In this document: positions 16,500 to 25,882 of the stretch, piece by piece | How the letters are laid out: the number at the start of each line of letters is the position of its first letter | Numbering within the stretch: position 1 is the stretch's first letter | NCBI RefSeq assembly: GCF_900249755.1 | Contig: NZ_LT976854.1 | Coordinates: 1-64,000 of the forward strand | Direction: 5' to 3' | DNA length: 64,000 bases | Origin: Cupriavidus taiwanensis | Lineage (GTDB): Bacteria > Pseudomonadota > Gammaproteobacteria > Burkholderiales > Burkholderiaceae | Notes under the pieces: model-generated | Database searches by the model: none | The model's input: only the letters and a program-made list of their open reading frames with translations | What the model was told of the DNA's origin: nothing | Made by a program: the position numbers and the translations under genes

Positions 16500-17204
16500 A
16501 TGTCCATCCCCCTTCGTTCGGTTGTGCTTGCGGTGCTTGGCGCCGGTGCGCTGGCCGGGTGTGCCACGCCGTATGGCTACGACAACGGCTATGGCGCAGG
16601 GTATGGCGGGGGCTACGGCGGCAGCTATGGCAGCAACGGCTACAGCAGCAACGGCTACGGCAGCACGGGCTACGGCAGCGGCACCACCATCAGCGGCTAC
16701 CCGACGCAGCAGGGCTATCCGCAACAAGGCTATCCGCAACAGGGATACCCGCAGCAAGGCTATCCGCAGCAGGACTACCCGCAGTCTTCGTATCCGCAGC
16801 AGCCGTATCCCCAACCGTCCTACCAGGACGGCGGCTATGGCAACGGCTACGGCAACCAGGCCTACGGCGTGCGCTACGGCTGGGTCGAAGGGATCGAAAT
16901 GCTGCCGGGCCAGCCGCCGTCGACCAGCGGCGCCGGCGCCGTGGTGGGCGGCATCGTCGGCGGGCTGCTTGGCCACCAGGTGGGCGGCGGCCGCGGCAAT
17001 ACCGTGGCGACCATCGGCGGCGCCGTGGCGGGCGCGGTGGCCGGCAACGAGGTCGAGAAGCGCACCGGCACCAGTGCCCCGGCCTACCGCGTGCGTGTGC
17101 GTACCAGCGACAACGCCTACCTGACGCTGACCCAGGCCAACGCCTACCAGATGCGCATCGGCGACCGCGTCAGGATCGAGAACGGCGTTGCCGTGCCCTA
17201 CTGA
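16500..17204 (+). CDS. glycine-zipper outer-membrane lipoprotein with QGYPQ repeats
   Basis: A 234-residue lipoprotein with lipobox LAGC and lipidation Cys21. Three parts follow: a Gly/Tyr/Ser-rich region (about 25-65), a tandem QGYPQ repeat (about 70-95; DNA unit of 15 bp at 16709-16783), and a SlyB/17-kDa-antigen-like glycine-zipper hairpin (VVGGIVGGLLGHQVGGG, about 145-161, and a second glycine helix). An SH3-like end follows. Related proteins sit in the outer membrane and are linked to envelope stress. AGGAGT precedes the ATG. The tandem 15-bp units could change number by slippage. Confidence 0.86.
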   Translation: MSIPLRSVVLAVLGAGALAGCATPYGYDNGYGAGYGGGYGGSYGSNGYSSNGYGSTGYGSGTTISGYPTQQGYPQQGYPQQGYPQQGYPQQDYPQSSYPQQPYPQPSYQDGGYGNGYGNQAYGVRYGWVEGIEMLPGQPPSTSGAGAVVGGIVGGLLGHQVGGGRGNTVATIGGAVAGAVAGNEVEKRTGTSAPAYRVRVRTSDNAYLTLTQANAYQMRIGDRVRIENGVAVPY

Positions 17205-17209
17205 GCCCT

Positions 17210-18757
17210 TCAGTCCGCGCCGAACAGCTGCGCGTAGTCCTCGCGCAGCTGGCGCTTGAGCAGTTTGCCCGCGGTATTGCGCGGCAGGTCGGCGACGAAC
17301 ACGATGCGCTTGGGCACCTTGAACGGCGCCAGCGCCTGGCGCGCATGCGCGATCAGTTCGTCCTCGGTGGCGGCTTCATGCCCGCGCTTGCGCACCACGC
17401 ACGCCGTCACCGCCTCGACCCACTTCGGGTGCGGCAGCGCAAAGACCGCTGCCTCGGCGACCGCGCCATGGGTGTACAGGCACTCTTCCACTTCGCGGCT
17501 CGACACCAGCACGCCGCCCGAGTTGATCACGTCCTTGATCCGGTCCACCACGTACAGGTAGCCCTCGGCATCCATGTAGCCGAGGTCGCCGGAGTGGAAC
17601 CAGCCGCCGGCGAAGGCTTCGGCGCTCTGCTCCGGCTTGTCCCAGTAGTGCGTCAGCAGCTGCGGCGAGCGATGCACGATCTCGCCCAGCTCGCCCGGCG
17701 GCACGTCCTGCAGGGTTTCATCGACGATGCGGGTCTCGACGTTCAATACCGGCCGCCCCGCCGACGCCGGCCGTGCGGCGTGCTCGTCGGGCCCCAGCAC
17801 CGTGGCCAGCGGCCCGATCTCGCTTTGCCCGTAGCAGTTGTAGAAGCGCAGCGCCGGCAGCTTCTGCTGCAGCTCCAGCAGCACCGGCACCGGCATGATC
17901 GAGGCGCCGTAGTAGGCCTTGGTCAGCGCACCCAGCCGGGCCGGATCGAACTCCGCATGGCGCAGCAGCGCGATCCATACCGTCGGCGGAGCGAAAAAGC
18001 TGGTGATGCCCTCGGCGTGGATGGTGCGCAGGCAATAGCCGGCTTCCGGGCTGTCGGCGATCAGCGTGGTGCCGCCGCACAGCAGCAGCGGCATCAGGAA
18101 CACATGCATCTGCGCCGAGTGGTACAGCGGCAGCGCCGCCAGCGAATAGTCCGACGCGCGGATATCGCAGGCGGCGATGGTGCTGACGTATTCGGCCAGC
18201 AGCGCCCGATGCGTCAGCACGGCGCCCTTGGGCGCCGAGGTGGTGCCGGAGGTGTACAGGATCTGCGCGGGCGCGGTTTCGGCGAGGGCGTCCGACACCG
18301 GCACTGCGGGACCATCGGCAGCAGCCGCAAGAATATCGGTGCGGCGATCGCCGCCATGCAGCGTGCCACGGACCTTGCACGGCAGGCCGTCGACGCGCTC
18401 GGCCAGCGCCGGGTCGCAAAAGACCGCGCTGGCGCCCGATTGCGTGACGATGTATTCGGCCTCGGCGCGCGTCATCGAGAAATTCACCGGCACATGGATC
18501 AGGCCGCTGCGCAGGCAGGCGAGCCACAACAGCACATAGGCGTCGGAATTCTTGCCGAAGGCGGCGACCCGGTCGCCGGGACGCAGGCCCCATTGCGCCA
18601 GCGCGCCGGCCACGCGTGCAGTGGCGTCATCGAGCTGGCGGAAGGTCCAGGACCGGTCGCCGAAGCGGATCGCGGTCTTGTCCGGGCTGCGCCGCACGGC
18701 GCGGGCGATGGCGTCGGGGATGGTGTTGCGCAGGGCGCGCTGCTGCTCTGACTGCAT
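17210..18757 (-). CDS. acyl-CoA synthetase (AMP-forming), FadD-like
   Basis: A 515-residue ANL-superfamily enzyme that would activate a carboxylic acid to its acyl-CoA through an acyl-AMP. Motifs in order are YTSGTTSAPKGAVLTH (P-loop, about 172-187), YGQSEIG (about 318-324), GWFHSGDLGYMD (about 399-410) and the C-terminal NTAGKLLKRQLRE with the catalytic Lys. The ATG at 18757 is chosen because GGAG lies 7 nt before it; an ATG four codons upstream overlaps that site. Its stop is 3 bp from the stop of the convergent lipoprotein gene. It is likely a medium- or long-chain fatty, or aryl, acid ligase; specificity cannot be read from sequence. Confidence 0.9.
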   Translation of the reverse strand: MQSEQQRALRNTIPDAIARAVRRSPDKTAIRFGDRSWTFRQLDDATARVAGALAQWGLRPGDRVAAFGKNSDAYVLLWLACLRSGLIHVPVNFSMTRAEAEYIVTQSGASAVFCDPALAERVDGLPCKVRGTLHGGDRRTDILAAAADGPAVPVSDALAETAPAQILYTSGTTSAPKGAVLTHRALLAEYVSTIAACDIRASDYSLAALPLYHSAQMHVFLMPLLLCGGTTLIADSPEAGYCLRTIHAEGITSFFAPPTVWIALLRHAEFDPARLGALTKAYYGASIMPVPVLLELQQKLPALRFYNCYGQSEIGPLATVLGPDEHAARPASAGRPVLNVETRIVDETLQDVPPGELGEIVHRSPQLLTHYWDKPEQSAEAFAGGWFHSGDLGYMDAEGYLYVVDRIKDVINSGGVLVSSREVEECLYTHGAVAEAAVFALPHPKWVEAVTACVVRKRGHEAATEDELIAHARQALAPFKVPKRIVFVADLPRNTAGKLLKRQLREDYAQLFGAD

Positions 18758-18860
18758 GGTGGTCTCCATTGTTATGGTTTGGGGTCCAGCAAGTCTTGAA
18801 GCCAAGCGCCGAGGATAAGGGCTGCCGGCTTGCCATGGCAAGCCGGCCCCTCTCGGGGGA

Positions 18861-19571
18861 CTACAGCGCTGCCGACAGGAACACCAGCGCGCGCCCGTGC
18901 GCCAGTGCGGCGCTGGGCTGGTGGTAGGAGCCGCGCGCCCAGCAGTTGAAGCCGTGGTCGGCCTGCGGGTAGACGTGGATCTCGGTGGCGGGTTTGCCGG
19001 CCATCGCGTCGCGCACGGCCTGTACGGCGTCGGACGGGATATGCGCGTCGAGCGCGCCGTAGTGGAACTGCACCGGCACGCGGATGTTCGCGGCTTCCTG
19101 CAACTGGTTCTGGATGCCGCCGCCGTAGAAGGGCACGGCGGCATCGACCAGTCCGCGCGCCGCGCTCAGGTACGACAGCAGCCCGCCGAAGCAGTAGCCC
19201 ACCGCGGCCACCTTGCCGGCGCCGGTATGCTGGCGCAGCACCTGCACCGTGGCCGCGATATCGTCGAGCGCGGCGGCCACGTCCACCGCCTTGCGCAGGG
19301 CCATGGCGCGCGCCATGTCGTCGCCCTCGTAGCCCAGCTGCACGCGCGGGGCCTGGCGCCAGAACACGTCCGGCGCCAGCACGGCGTAGCCGTCGGCGGC
19401 GTACTGGTCGGCCACCGCGCGGATATGTTCATTGACGCCGAAGATCTCCTGCAGCAGCACGATGCCCGGCGCGCCGGGCTGCACGCCCGCCGGCGGCAGG
19501 CTCAGGTAGGCATCGAAGCTGCCCGCGGCGGTGTCGACGCGGATCCACTGGCTGTCGGGAATGGCTGTCAT
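18861..19571 (-). CDS. dienelactone hydrolase family protein
   Basis: A 236-residue alpha/beta hydrolase. The triad is Cys127 (VGYCFGG), Asp175 (GALDAH) and His206 (QADHGF), with Glu42 in QEIFGVN as in true dienelactone hydrolases, which open the lactone ring in chloroaromatic degradation. Many genomic copies act on other esters or lactones. It lies upstream of the acyl-CoA synthetase on the same strand with a 104-bp gap, so co-transcription is possible. Confidence 0.92.
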   Translation of the reverse strand: MTAIPDSQWIRVDTAAGSFDAYLSLPPAGVQPGAPGIVLLQEIFGVNEHIRAVADQYAADGYAVLAPDVFWRQAPRVQLGYEGDDMARAMALRKAVDVAAALDDIAATVQVLRQHTGAGKVAAVGYCFGGLLSYLSAARGLVDAAVPFYGGGIQNQLQEAANIRVPVQFHYGALDAHIPSDAVQAVRDAMAGKPATEIHVYPQADHGFNCWARGSYHQPSAALAHGRALVFLSAAL

Positions 19572-19677
19572 GGCGAAGAGTTCTCCGGAAAGGACTTGGC
19601 AGGGGTTGCCGCAATGTCAGCTCGCCAGTGTGCCACCGCGCGCCGCTTCGTGCAGGCGGTCCGCGCCGATGCTGCCC

Positions 19678-20394
19678 TCAGTACGCGCGCGACTGCCGGT
19701 AGCGCTTGTTCCAGTTGTCGGTATAGGCCTTGACCACCGCCGCGTCGCCGCGGATCAGCATGCCGTTCTCGGCGTTGCGCTCCTGCGCAGACTTGGTGAA
19801 GTTGAACGACCCGGTGAAGACCGCCTGGTCATCGAACACCATCACCTTGTTATGGGCGATCGCGGGCTTGTTGTCGATCACCACCGGCACGCCGGCGTGC
19901 TTGAGGAAGGTGGCGCTGGTATAGCGCTCGCTCTGCTGGCTCTTGTCCAGGATCACGCGCACGTCGACGCCGCGCCGGTGCGCCTGCGCCACGGCTTCGG
20001 CGATCGGCGCGCTGGTGAACGAATAGGCCTGGATCAGCAGGCGATGGCGCGTGCTGCGGATCGCATTGATCAGCAGCGCCTGGCAACTCGCGCCGTCGGG
20101 AACGAAGCACAGCGTGTAGCCGCTGCCATCGGCAAAGGGTTTGGCCGGCAGCGGCTTCGCATCGGGCGGCTGGGCCGGTTGCGCGGGCTTGCCGGTGTGG
20201 GCGGGGAAGTGGTTGGCGACGGCTTCGTTGAAGGTCTCGCTGATGCTGTTGGCGATGGTTTCGGACACCTGGTCGAAGGTCGATGCCGAACGGGCGTGCG
20301 CCAGCAGCGCGAAGGGACTGAACGAAGTGAAGGCCGACAAGGCGGCGGCCAGGCCCAGGCCCAGCACGGCCCGGCGAATGAATCGATAAGTCAC
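19678..20394 (-). CDS. exported phospholipase D-like protein (Nuc family)
   Basis: A protein of about 238 residues with one HKD motif: His181, Lys183, Asp188 and GSFN from 195 (HNKVMVFDDQAVFTGSFNF), followed by the Glu of NAEN. A single HKD motif is typical of the Nuc/PLD-endonuclease group, which works as a dimer on phosphodiesters. A hydrophobic N-terminal segment (about 9-33) marks it as exported or membrane-anchored. The GTG at 20394 places the signal sequence correctly, but its ribosome site is weak; a longer reading to 20493 is possible. Substrate (nucleic acid or lipid) unknown. Confidence 0.85.
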   Translation of the reverse strand: MTYRFIRRAVLGLGLAAALSAFTSFSPFALLAHARSASTFDQVSETIANSISETFNEAVANHFPAHTGKPAQPAQPPDAKPLPAKPFADGSGYTLCFVPDGASCQALLINAIRSTRHRLLIQAYSFTSAPIAEAVAQAHRRGVDVRVILDKSQQSERYTSATFLKHAGVPVVIDNKPAIAHNKVMVFDDQAVFTGSFNFTKSAQERNAENGMLIRGDAAVVKAYTDNWNKRYRQSRAY

Positions 20395-20613
20395 GGCGGA
20401 TCTTTGCGTCGGTGAAGAACAGCGTGCGCGCGCCGCGCGCCGCACCTGTCCGGGGCGGGAACGCAGCGTAGCAGCCGCATACGCCACTGGCAAAGCGGGA
20501 TTGTGTAACAGGATCTGTGGCGCGCGCGGCGTCCCGCGGCAGCCTTGGGACTATCCGCGGGCGGCGCCTATGATGGAGGCAACCCCTGCGGCGGCGGCCG
20601 CCAAGGAGAGGTC

Positions 20614-20820
20614 ATGAGCAACCACACCTACAAGCTGGTCGAGATCGTCGGGTCTTCGCCCGACGGCTGCGACCAGGCCATCCAGAGCGCCATCGCCAAG
20701 GCTGGCGAGACCATCCAGAACATCGACTGGTTCGAAGTGGTGGAAACGCGCGGCCATATCCAGAATGGCAAGATCGCGCACTACCAGGTCACGCTGAAGG
20801 TAGGCTTCCGCGTGACCTGA
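20614..20820 (+). CDS. dodecin family flavin-binding protein
   Basis: A 68-residue dodecin, a small protein that forms a hollow dodecamer binding flavins (and sometimes CoA) in the cytosol as a store or buffer. Trp39, which stacks on the flavin, is present in NIDWFEV, and the conserved [20 protein letters not shown] end follows. AAGGAGAGG precedes the ATG. Its last 32 bp overlap the 3' end of the convergent Sel1 gene. Confidence 0.93.
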   Translation: MSNHTYKLVEIVGSSPDGCDQAIQSAIAKAGETIQNIDWFEVVETRGHIQNGKIAHYQVTLKVGFRVT

Positions 20821-21631
20821 TTCCCTGATTCCGCGCCGCGCTCAGGCGGTCGTAGCGGCCGTAGTGGGCTGCGTGGCCCACCGCCTGGCTGGCATGCGCG
20901 TGCAGGCGCTGCAGCGCCTGCTGCGGCGCGTCGCGCAGGAACGCGAGGATCTTGTCGAGGAAGGCCTCGGTGGCGGTCTGCGGCACGCGCCGGATCCATT
21001 GCTGCGCTTCGGCCTCGCGCCCCGCCAGCGCCAGCATGCGCGCGTGGTTGAACTGGCCGCGGAAGTCGCCGCCTTCGGCCGCCTGGCGGTAGTACGCGGC
21101 CGCGCGCGCCGGGTCTGGCGCTACCTCCCAGCCGTCCTCATAAAAGCCGCCGACGATGTTGAGCGACTTGGCATGGCCAAGCGCCGCCGCCTTCTGATAC
21201 CAGCCGAGCGCGGCGCGCCGGTCCGCGCCGATGCCGCGGCCCAGCACCAGCGCCGTGGCCAGGTTGTACATGCCCCAGTCCGAGCCGCGCTCGGCCGCCA
21301 GCGTGTACCAGTGCGCGGCGGCGCGATCGTCCTGCGCGGTGCCCCAGCCGTTTTCGTAGCAGCGGCCGGCCAGGTTGGCCGCGCCGGCGTGGCCGGCGTG
21401 CGCCGCATGCTTGAACCAGGCGAAGGCGCGCGCTTCGTCGCGCGCGACGCCATGGCCGGCAAGGAACCACTGGCCCAGCACCATCTGCGCATCGAGCTGG
21501 CCCGCCACCGCGGCGCCGCCCAGCCACGGCAGCGCCAGCTGCGGCGGGCCGGCGAGCTTGTCGCGCAGCGCGGCGGGACCGAGCTGGTCGAGTTCGACCG
21601 GCGTGGCGACGCGAAAGGGCAGGGTATCCAT
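20789..21631 (-). CDS. Sel1/TPR-like repeat protein
   Basis: A 280-residue protein with about four Sel1-like repeats at about 45-205 (for example [20 protein letters not shown] and [20 protein letters not shown]). These are alpha-hairpins that serve as protein-binding scaffolds. No signal peptide is seen, so it is probably cytosolic. The ATG at 21631 is the first in the frame after the repeats begin to make sense; the larger frame to 22273 lies inside the TonB receptor gene. The C-terminal ~25 residues are read through the 3' end of the dodecin gene on the other strand and look non-conserved. Confidence 0.82.
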   Translation of the reverse strand: MDTLPFRVATPVELDQLGPAALRDKLAGPPQLALPWLGGAAVAGQLDAQMVLGQWFLAGHGVARDEARAFAWFKHAAHAGHAGAANLAGRCYENGWGTAQDDRAAAHWYTLAAERGSDWGMYNLATALVLGRGIGADRRAALGWYQKAAALGHAKSLNIVGGFYEDGWEVAPDPARAAAYYRQAAEGGDFRGQFNHARMLALAGREAEAQQWIRRVPQTATEAFLDKILAFLRDAPQQALQRLHAHASQAVGHAAHYGRYDRLSAARNQGIRSRGSLPSA

Positions 21632-21714
21632 ACGAAGGGCTTCGGTTGCAAGGCAAAGCGGCACGCGGCCGGTGCCGGCCGCGTGCCGCGGGGCGCTGGG
21701 GGTAACCGCCGCGC

Positions 21715-23991
21715 TCAGTAGCGCAGGTTCAGGTTCAGCACCGCGGTGCGACCGGGCGCCACCGTCGCGTAGTGCGAGGTGTAGGCCTGGCTGTAGTAGG
21801 TCTTGTCGGTGAGGTTCTGCACGTTCAGCTGCAGCGCCACGTTCTTGTTGATGCGATATGCGGCCATCGCATCGAAGCGCCAGTACGACGGCACCCACTT
21901 GTTGGTGCCCTCGTTGCCCCAGATCTTCGACACGTAGTACGCACCGCCGCCGATGGTCAGGTTCGGCAGCAGCTGGTACGTGGTCCACAGGCTGAAGCTG
22001 TCGTCCGGCGTATTTGGGAACGACTGGCCGTCGGTCAGGCCGAAGGCAGCGCCGGCGCCGCCGTTGTTGCGCAGTTCGCTCTTCAGGTGGGTGTAGCCGC
22101 CGAACAGGGCCCACTTGTCGGTCACGTTGCCGGAGAAGCCCAGCTCGAAGCCGTCCACGCGCTTGTTGCCGGCCATCGCCGCGGTGCCGTCCTGCTGCAC
22201 GATGCGCGCGTTGGTGGTCTCGATGCGGAAGATCGCCGCGGTCAGCGCCAGGCGGTTCTTCAGCACGTCCCACTTGGTGCCCAGTTCGAACGAGCGGTTC
22301 TTCTCGGGTGCCAGCTGGTCGCCGCGGTTGCCGCTGCGGTCCGGGGCCAGGCCGTTGGGGTCCGAGCCCTGCGCCAGGAACGCGCCCGCGGGCGTCGACG
22401 AGGTGCCGTACGACACATAGAAGCTGGCGTTTTCCACCGGCTTGTACACCACGCCAAGCTGGTAGTTGAACAGGTTGTCGTCGCGCGAGTATTCGGCGCG
22501 CGAGCCGTTGGCCGCGCGTGCCGCGGTGAAGCTCGAGCGGTAGCTGTCAAGGCGCACGCCGCCGTTGACGATCCACTGCTTGTTCAGCTCGACCGAGTCG
22601 AACAGGTACACCGACGCGGTGTTGGTCTTGGCGTTGGTCGGGTTGTTGGCGCGCGCGATGCTGCCGGCCCACGGGTCGTTCGGGTTGGGGTTGAGCAGCG
22701 TGGTGCAGTTGTAGCCGCCGGCCGCGCCCGCGCCGGTGGGGCAGGCGCTGTTGCCGGTGGCGACGTTGTAGCTGTCGTTCTCGCTCTTTTCCTGCGAGAA
22801 CTCCACGCCGAAGACGTACTTGTGCTTGATCGCGCCGGTCAGGAACTCGCCCGACAGGTCGGTCTGGTTGGCCACCGTGCGCGCGGTGGAATAGCGCGTG
22901 TTCACGCGGCGCCAGAGCAGGTCGTAGTAGATGTTGCCCTTGCTGTCGTCAGGCTGCGTGTAGATGTAGTCCTGGTTGGTGCGCGAGAAGCGGGTCTGGT
23001 TGCGGAACTTCAGCGCCGGCGAAAAATCATGCTCGAAGCGGATCGTGCCCATGTCGGCCTGGTCCTTGCGGAAGTCGCGGTCCAGCAGGCCGTAGTAGGT
23101 GCTGCGCGGCACGTTGACCGGCGAGCCGTCGCCCATCTGGCGCGTGCGCGGCAGGCCGTCGCGGCGCGCGACGAAGGCGGGGTTGTTGTACGGGATGCCG
23201 ACGTCGGGCATGTCGTCGGTCTGCATGTGGTAGTACGACAGCGTCAGGCGCGTATCGGTGCCCAGCCCGAACGCCACCGACGGCGCCACGCCCCAGCGCT
23301 TCTGGTGCACGGCGTCGCGGCCGGCGACGTCCTGGTCGTGGAACATCGCATTGAGGCGGAACGCCGCGTGGTCGGCGAACTGCCAGTTGCCGTCGGCCGT
23401 GCCGCGCACGTACTGCGCATTGCCGACGCCGATATTGCCTTCGGCAAAATTGCCCAGCTTCGGCGCCTTGCTGGTGATATTGATGCTGCCGCCGGCCGAG
23501 CCGCGCCCGTCGTAGGCACCGGCCGGGCCCTTGGTCACCTCGACGCTCTCGACATTGAACAGCTCGCGCGATTGCGCGCCGATATCGCGGAAGCCATCGA
23601 GGAAGGTGCTGGCCTGCGCGTCATAGCCGCGGATAAACGGCCGGTCGCCGACCGGGTTGCCGCCCTCGCCCGCGCCGAAGGCAATGCCCGGCACCGTGCG
23701 CAGCACGTCGGTCAGCGTGGTCGAACCGGTGCTCTGGATCACTTCCTGCGGAATCACCGTGATCGAGCGCGGCGTATCGCGCAGCGGCTCGGGGTTCTTG
23801 ATCGACGACGAGGTTTCCGCCTTGAAACCGCTGTCGCCGGTCACCGTGACCTGCGGCAGGTTGACCGGTTTGGGCGCCTCCTGCGCGGCAACCGGCGCGG
23901 CGGCGACCGCGGCGCCGACCATGCTGGTCAATCGTGGAATGGCACCCAGCTTCCCGTGGCTCTTTTTTGTTATGACTGCCGAATACTGCAC
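21715..23991 (-). CDS. TonB-dependent siderophore receptor, Fiu-like
   Basis: A 758-residue outer-membrane receptor for ferric (catechol-type) siderophores, energised by TonB. It has a signal region to about residue 37, a TonB box-like QVTVTG (about 47-52), a plug domain (RDTPRSITVIPQEVIQS through about 190) and a 22-strand barrel ending in the C-terminal aromatic LNLNLRY. The start is GTG with AGAGG 5 nt upstream; the ATG seen later would remove the signal sequence. A Fur box lies 28 bp upstream. The product is most like Fiu, but the ligand is not known and no siderophore biosynthesis genes are nearby. Confidence 0.93.
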   Translation of the reverse strand: MQYSAVITKKSHGKLGAIPRLTSMVGAAVAAAPVAAQEAPKPVNLPQVTVTGDSGFKAETSSSIKNPEPLRDTPRSITVIPQEVIQSTGSTTLTDVLRTVPGIAFGAGEGGNPVGDRPFIRGYDAQASTFLDGFRDIGAQSRELFNVESVEVTKGPAGAYDGRGSAGGSINITSKAPKLGNFAEGNIGVGNAQYVRGTADGNWQFADHAAFRLNAMFHDQDVAGRDAVHQKRWGVAPSVAFGLGTDTRLTLSYYHMQTDDMPDVGIPYNNPAFVARRDGLPRTRQMGDGSPVNVPRSTYYGLLDRDFRKDQADMGTIRFEHDFSPALKFRNQTRFSRTNQDYIYTQPDDSKGNIYYDLLWRRVNTRYSTARTVANQTDLSGEFLTGAIKHKYVFGVEFSQEKSENDSYNVATGNSACPTGAGAAGGYNCTTLLNPNPNDPWAGSIARANNPTNAKTNTASVYLFDSVELNKQWIVNGGVRLDSYRSSFTAARAANGSRAEYSRDDNLFNYQLGVVYKPVENASFYVSYGTSSTPAGAFLAQGSDPNGLAPDRSGNRGDQLAPEKNRSFELGTKWDVLKNRLALTAAIFRIETTNARIVQQDGTAAMAGNKRVDGFELGFSGNVTDKWALFGGYTHLKSELRNNGGAGAAFGLTDGQSFPNTPDDSFSLWTTYQLLPNLTIGGGAYYVSKIWGNEGTNKWVPSYWRFDAMAAYRINKNVALQLNVQNLTDKTYYSQAYTSHYATVAPGRTAVLNLNLRY

Positions 23992-24018
23992 TTTGACCTC
24001 TTGTTATGAAGGTGGAAC

Positions 24019-24039
24019 AATAATGAGAAGGATTATCAT
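24019..24039. promoter_or_regulatory. Fur box upstream of the siderophore receptor
   Basis: Read toward the receptor, ATGATAATCCTTCTCATTAT matches the GATAATGATAATCATTATC Fur consensus at most positions. It is AT-rich against a GC-rich background and directly upstream of the TonB receptor. Confidence 0.8.
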
Positions 24040-24152
24040 TTGATTAGCGTTGACGGGTCAATGCAGACAATGGCGTACATGGACACCGGTGAGCGGGAGT
24101 GTTGCGGAATTGCGGCACGCGACCGTTGGCCGGCTCCGACGGCCGCTCGTCC

Positions 24153-24186
24153 AAAAAAATCGGCCGGCGCAGAACTGCCGCCGGCC
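24153..24186 (-). terminator. Rho-independent terminator of the TpsB gene
   Basis: GGCCGGCG pairs perfectly with CGCCGGCC. On the minus strand a run of seven T follows. It lies 29 bp after the stop of the TpsB-like gene and isolates it from the Fur-regulated receptor. Confidence 0.88.
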
Positions 24187-24214
24187 GTGCAGGGAACCCT
24201 TCAGGAACCAGTAT

Positions 24215-25882
24215 TCAGTCGAACTGGTAGGAATAAATCATGTTGATGCGCGGCGAGCGGCGGCTGGCATTGGTGGGTTTGTCCCCGACCGGCTGCGCCA
24301 GCGACAGGTCCAGCGTGTAGTAGCGCCGGTCCGAGAAGCGCGCGCCCAGCGCCACCGACGACAGGCTGCGGTGCGACAGCGACACGCTGTTGGAATACAC
24401 GCGCGCCACGTCGGCCGACACGTAGGGCTGGACCGTGCGCAGGTAGGTCAGGTCCGGCAGGAACAGCCGGCTGATTTCCGCCGACGCGCCCCAGCCCTTG
24501 TCGCCCGCGACTTCACCCGCGGGATAACCCAGGCCGAAGAAGCGTCCGCCAAAGCTGATCTGCTCGCCGGAGGCCAGCCGGTCGCCGCTGTACTGGCCGG
24601 CCGCGGCGACGGTCAGGCCAAAGCCGGCGGGCAGGTCTTTCGATTGCGACAGCAGCAGCCGGGTGCGGAAGAAGCTCAGGTCGTTGATGTTGTTCTGGCG
24701 GCTCGCGCCCAGCGCATCGAAGCCCTTGTACAGGCCCAGCGTGGCGTTGCGGCTGACGCCTTCGCCGCGCTGCAGGTAAGTCAGCTCGGCGGTGGCCACG
24801 CGCACATTGGTGCCGAGCGTGACGCGCGTGCCGGTGGCGGCATGGGTATAGCGCTCGAACTGGTCGGCGCCGTAGACGCCGCCGGTCAGCGTCAGCGTAT
24901 GCGCGTTGGACAGCAGCAGCGGATAGCTCAGCGTGCCGCCGATGCGCTTGGTGTCGTTGACATAGCGCGGGTTGAAGCCGATCGGCTCGAGCGTTGCGTT
25001 CTGCGGCACGCCGCGGTAGTGCGAGGCATTGAGCCGCGCCACCATGCCTTCCGTGCCGATCGGCTGGGCATAGCTGGCGGCGTAGTACTCCTCGTTGTCG
25101 CGGCCCTTGGGAAACAGCGCCGACACCGAGATCTGCTCGCCCAGCGGCGTCAGGCTGTTGGTGGTTGCCGTGGCGATGGCGCGCAGCCCCGGCGACATGT
25201 ATTCGATGCCGGTGCCGAAGGTGAAGGGCTTGCGCTTGACCTCGAGCACCATCTCGCAGGCGCCGTCGGTGGTGGTCGGCGGTTGCACCGTGGCTGCCAC
25301 CTGCAGCCCGGGCTGCAGCGCCAGCGCGTTGACGTAGTGCTCGAAGCGGTCCTGGCGCAGCGGGCGGTCCTGCTGCAGCTTCTCGGCGATGGCGCGCAGC
25401 CGGCGCTCGGCGGGGCCCGCCTTGCCGGTGACCGTGACCTTGGCGACGTAGCCTTCGACCACCGTGACCAGCACATCGCCATTGGCAAAGTCCTGCGCCG
25501 GCACGAACGCGAACGACAGCGGGTAGCCGCGCTCCTTGTACATCTGCGTTACCGCATTGGCGGCTTCCAGCAGTTGCGCCACCGTGATCTCGCGGTTGGC
25601 GAGCGGCTTGAACTGCGCGGCCACTTCGTCGAACGGCAGCGTCTTCGCGCCCTCGATGCGGAAGCGCCGCGGCGTCAGGCGCGCGTTCAGCAGATCCTGC
25701 ATGGCGGGCTGCGGCCGCTCGACCTGCACGGTCACGCGGCTGTCGGGCCGGGCCGGTGCAATCTTGGGCAGCGTCTGGGTGGGATCGCCCTGGACCGGGC
25801 TGCGCGGATCGGCCTGGACCAGGCCGTGATGGAACGCGCCGACGCCGACCAGCAGCGCGGCAACGCGATGACGTGCACGCAT
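24215..25882 (-). CDS. TpsB/ShlB/FhaC-family outer-membrane transporter
   Basis: A 555-residue two-partner secretion transporter. It has a signal peptide (to about residue 26), then POTRA domains (about 70-225; FRIEGAKTLPFDEVAAQFKP and VVEGYVAKVTVTGKAGP) and a 16-strand barrel with the ShlB-type region around GYPAGEVAGDKGWGASAEIS (about 455-475). It ends in aromatic YSYQFD. Such proteins export a TpsA partner with an N-terminal TPS domain. No TpsA gene is present in this window; the next gene downstream on this strand is the siderophore receptor. The ATG at 25882 has AGGGG 8 nt before it. Confidence 0.9.
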   Translation of the reverse strand: MRARHRVAALLVGVGAFHHGLVQADPRSPVQGDPTQTLPKIAPARPDSRVTVQVERPQPAMQDLLNARLTPRRFRIEGAKTLPFDEVAAQFKPLANREITVAQLLEAANAVTQMYKERGYPLSFAFVPAQDFANGDVLVTVVEGYVAKVTVTGKAGPAERRLRAIAEKLQQDRPLRQDRFEHYVNALALQPGLQVAATVQPPTTTDGACEMVLEVKRKPFTFGTGIEYMSPGLRAIATATTNSLTPLGEQISVSALFPKGRDNEEYYAASYAQPIGTEGMVARLNASHYRGVPQNATLEPIGFNPRYVNDTKRIGGTLSYPLLLSNAHTLTLTGGVYGADQFERYTHAATGTRVTLGTNVRVATAELTYLQRGEGVSRNATLGLYKGFDALGASRQNNINDLSFFRTRLLLSQSKDLPAGFGLTVAAAGQYSGDRLASGEQISFGGRFFGLGYPAGEVAGDKGWGASAEISRLFLPDLTYLRTVQPYVSADVARVYSNSVSLSHRSLSSVALGARFSDRRYYTLDLSLAQPVGDKPTNASRRSPRINMIYSYQFD

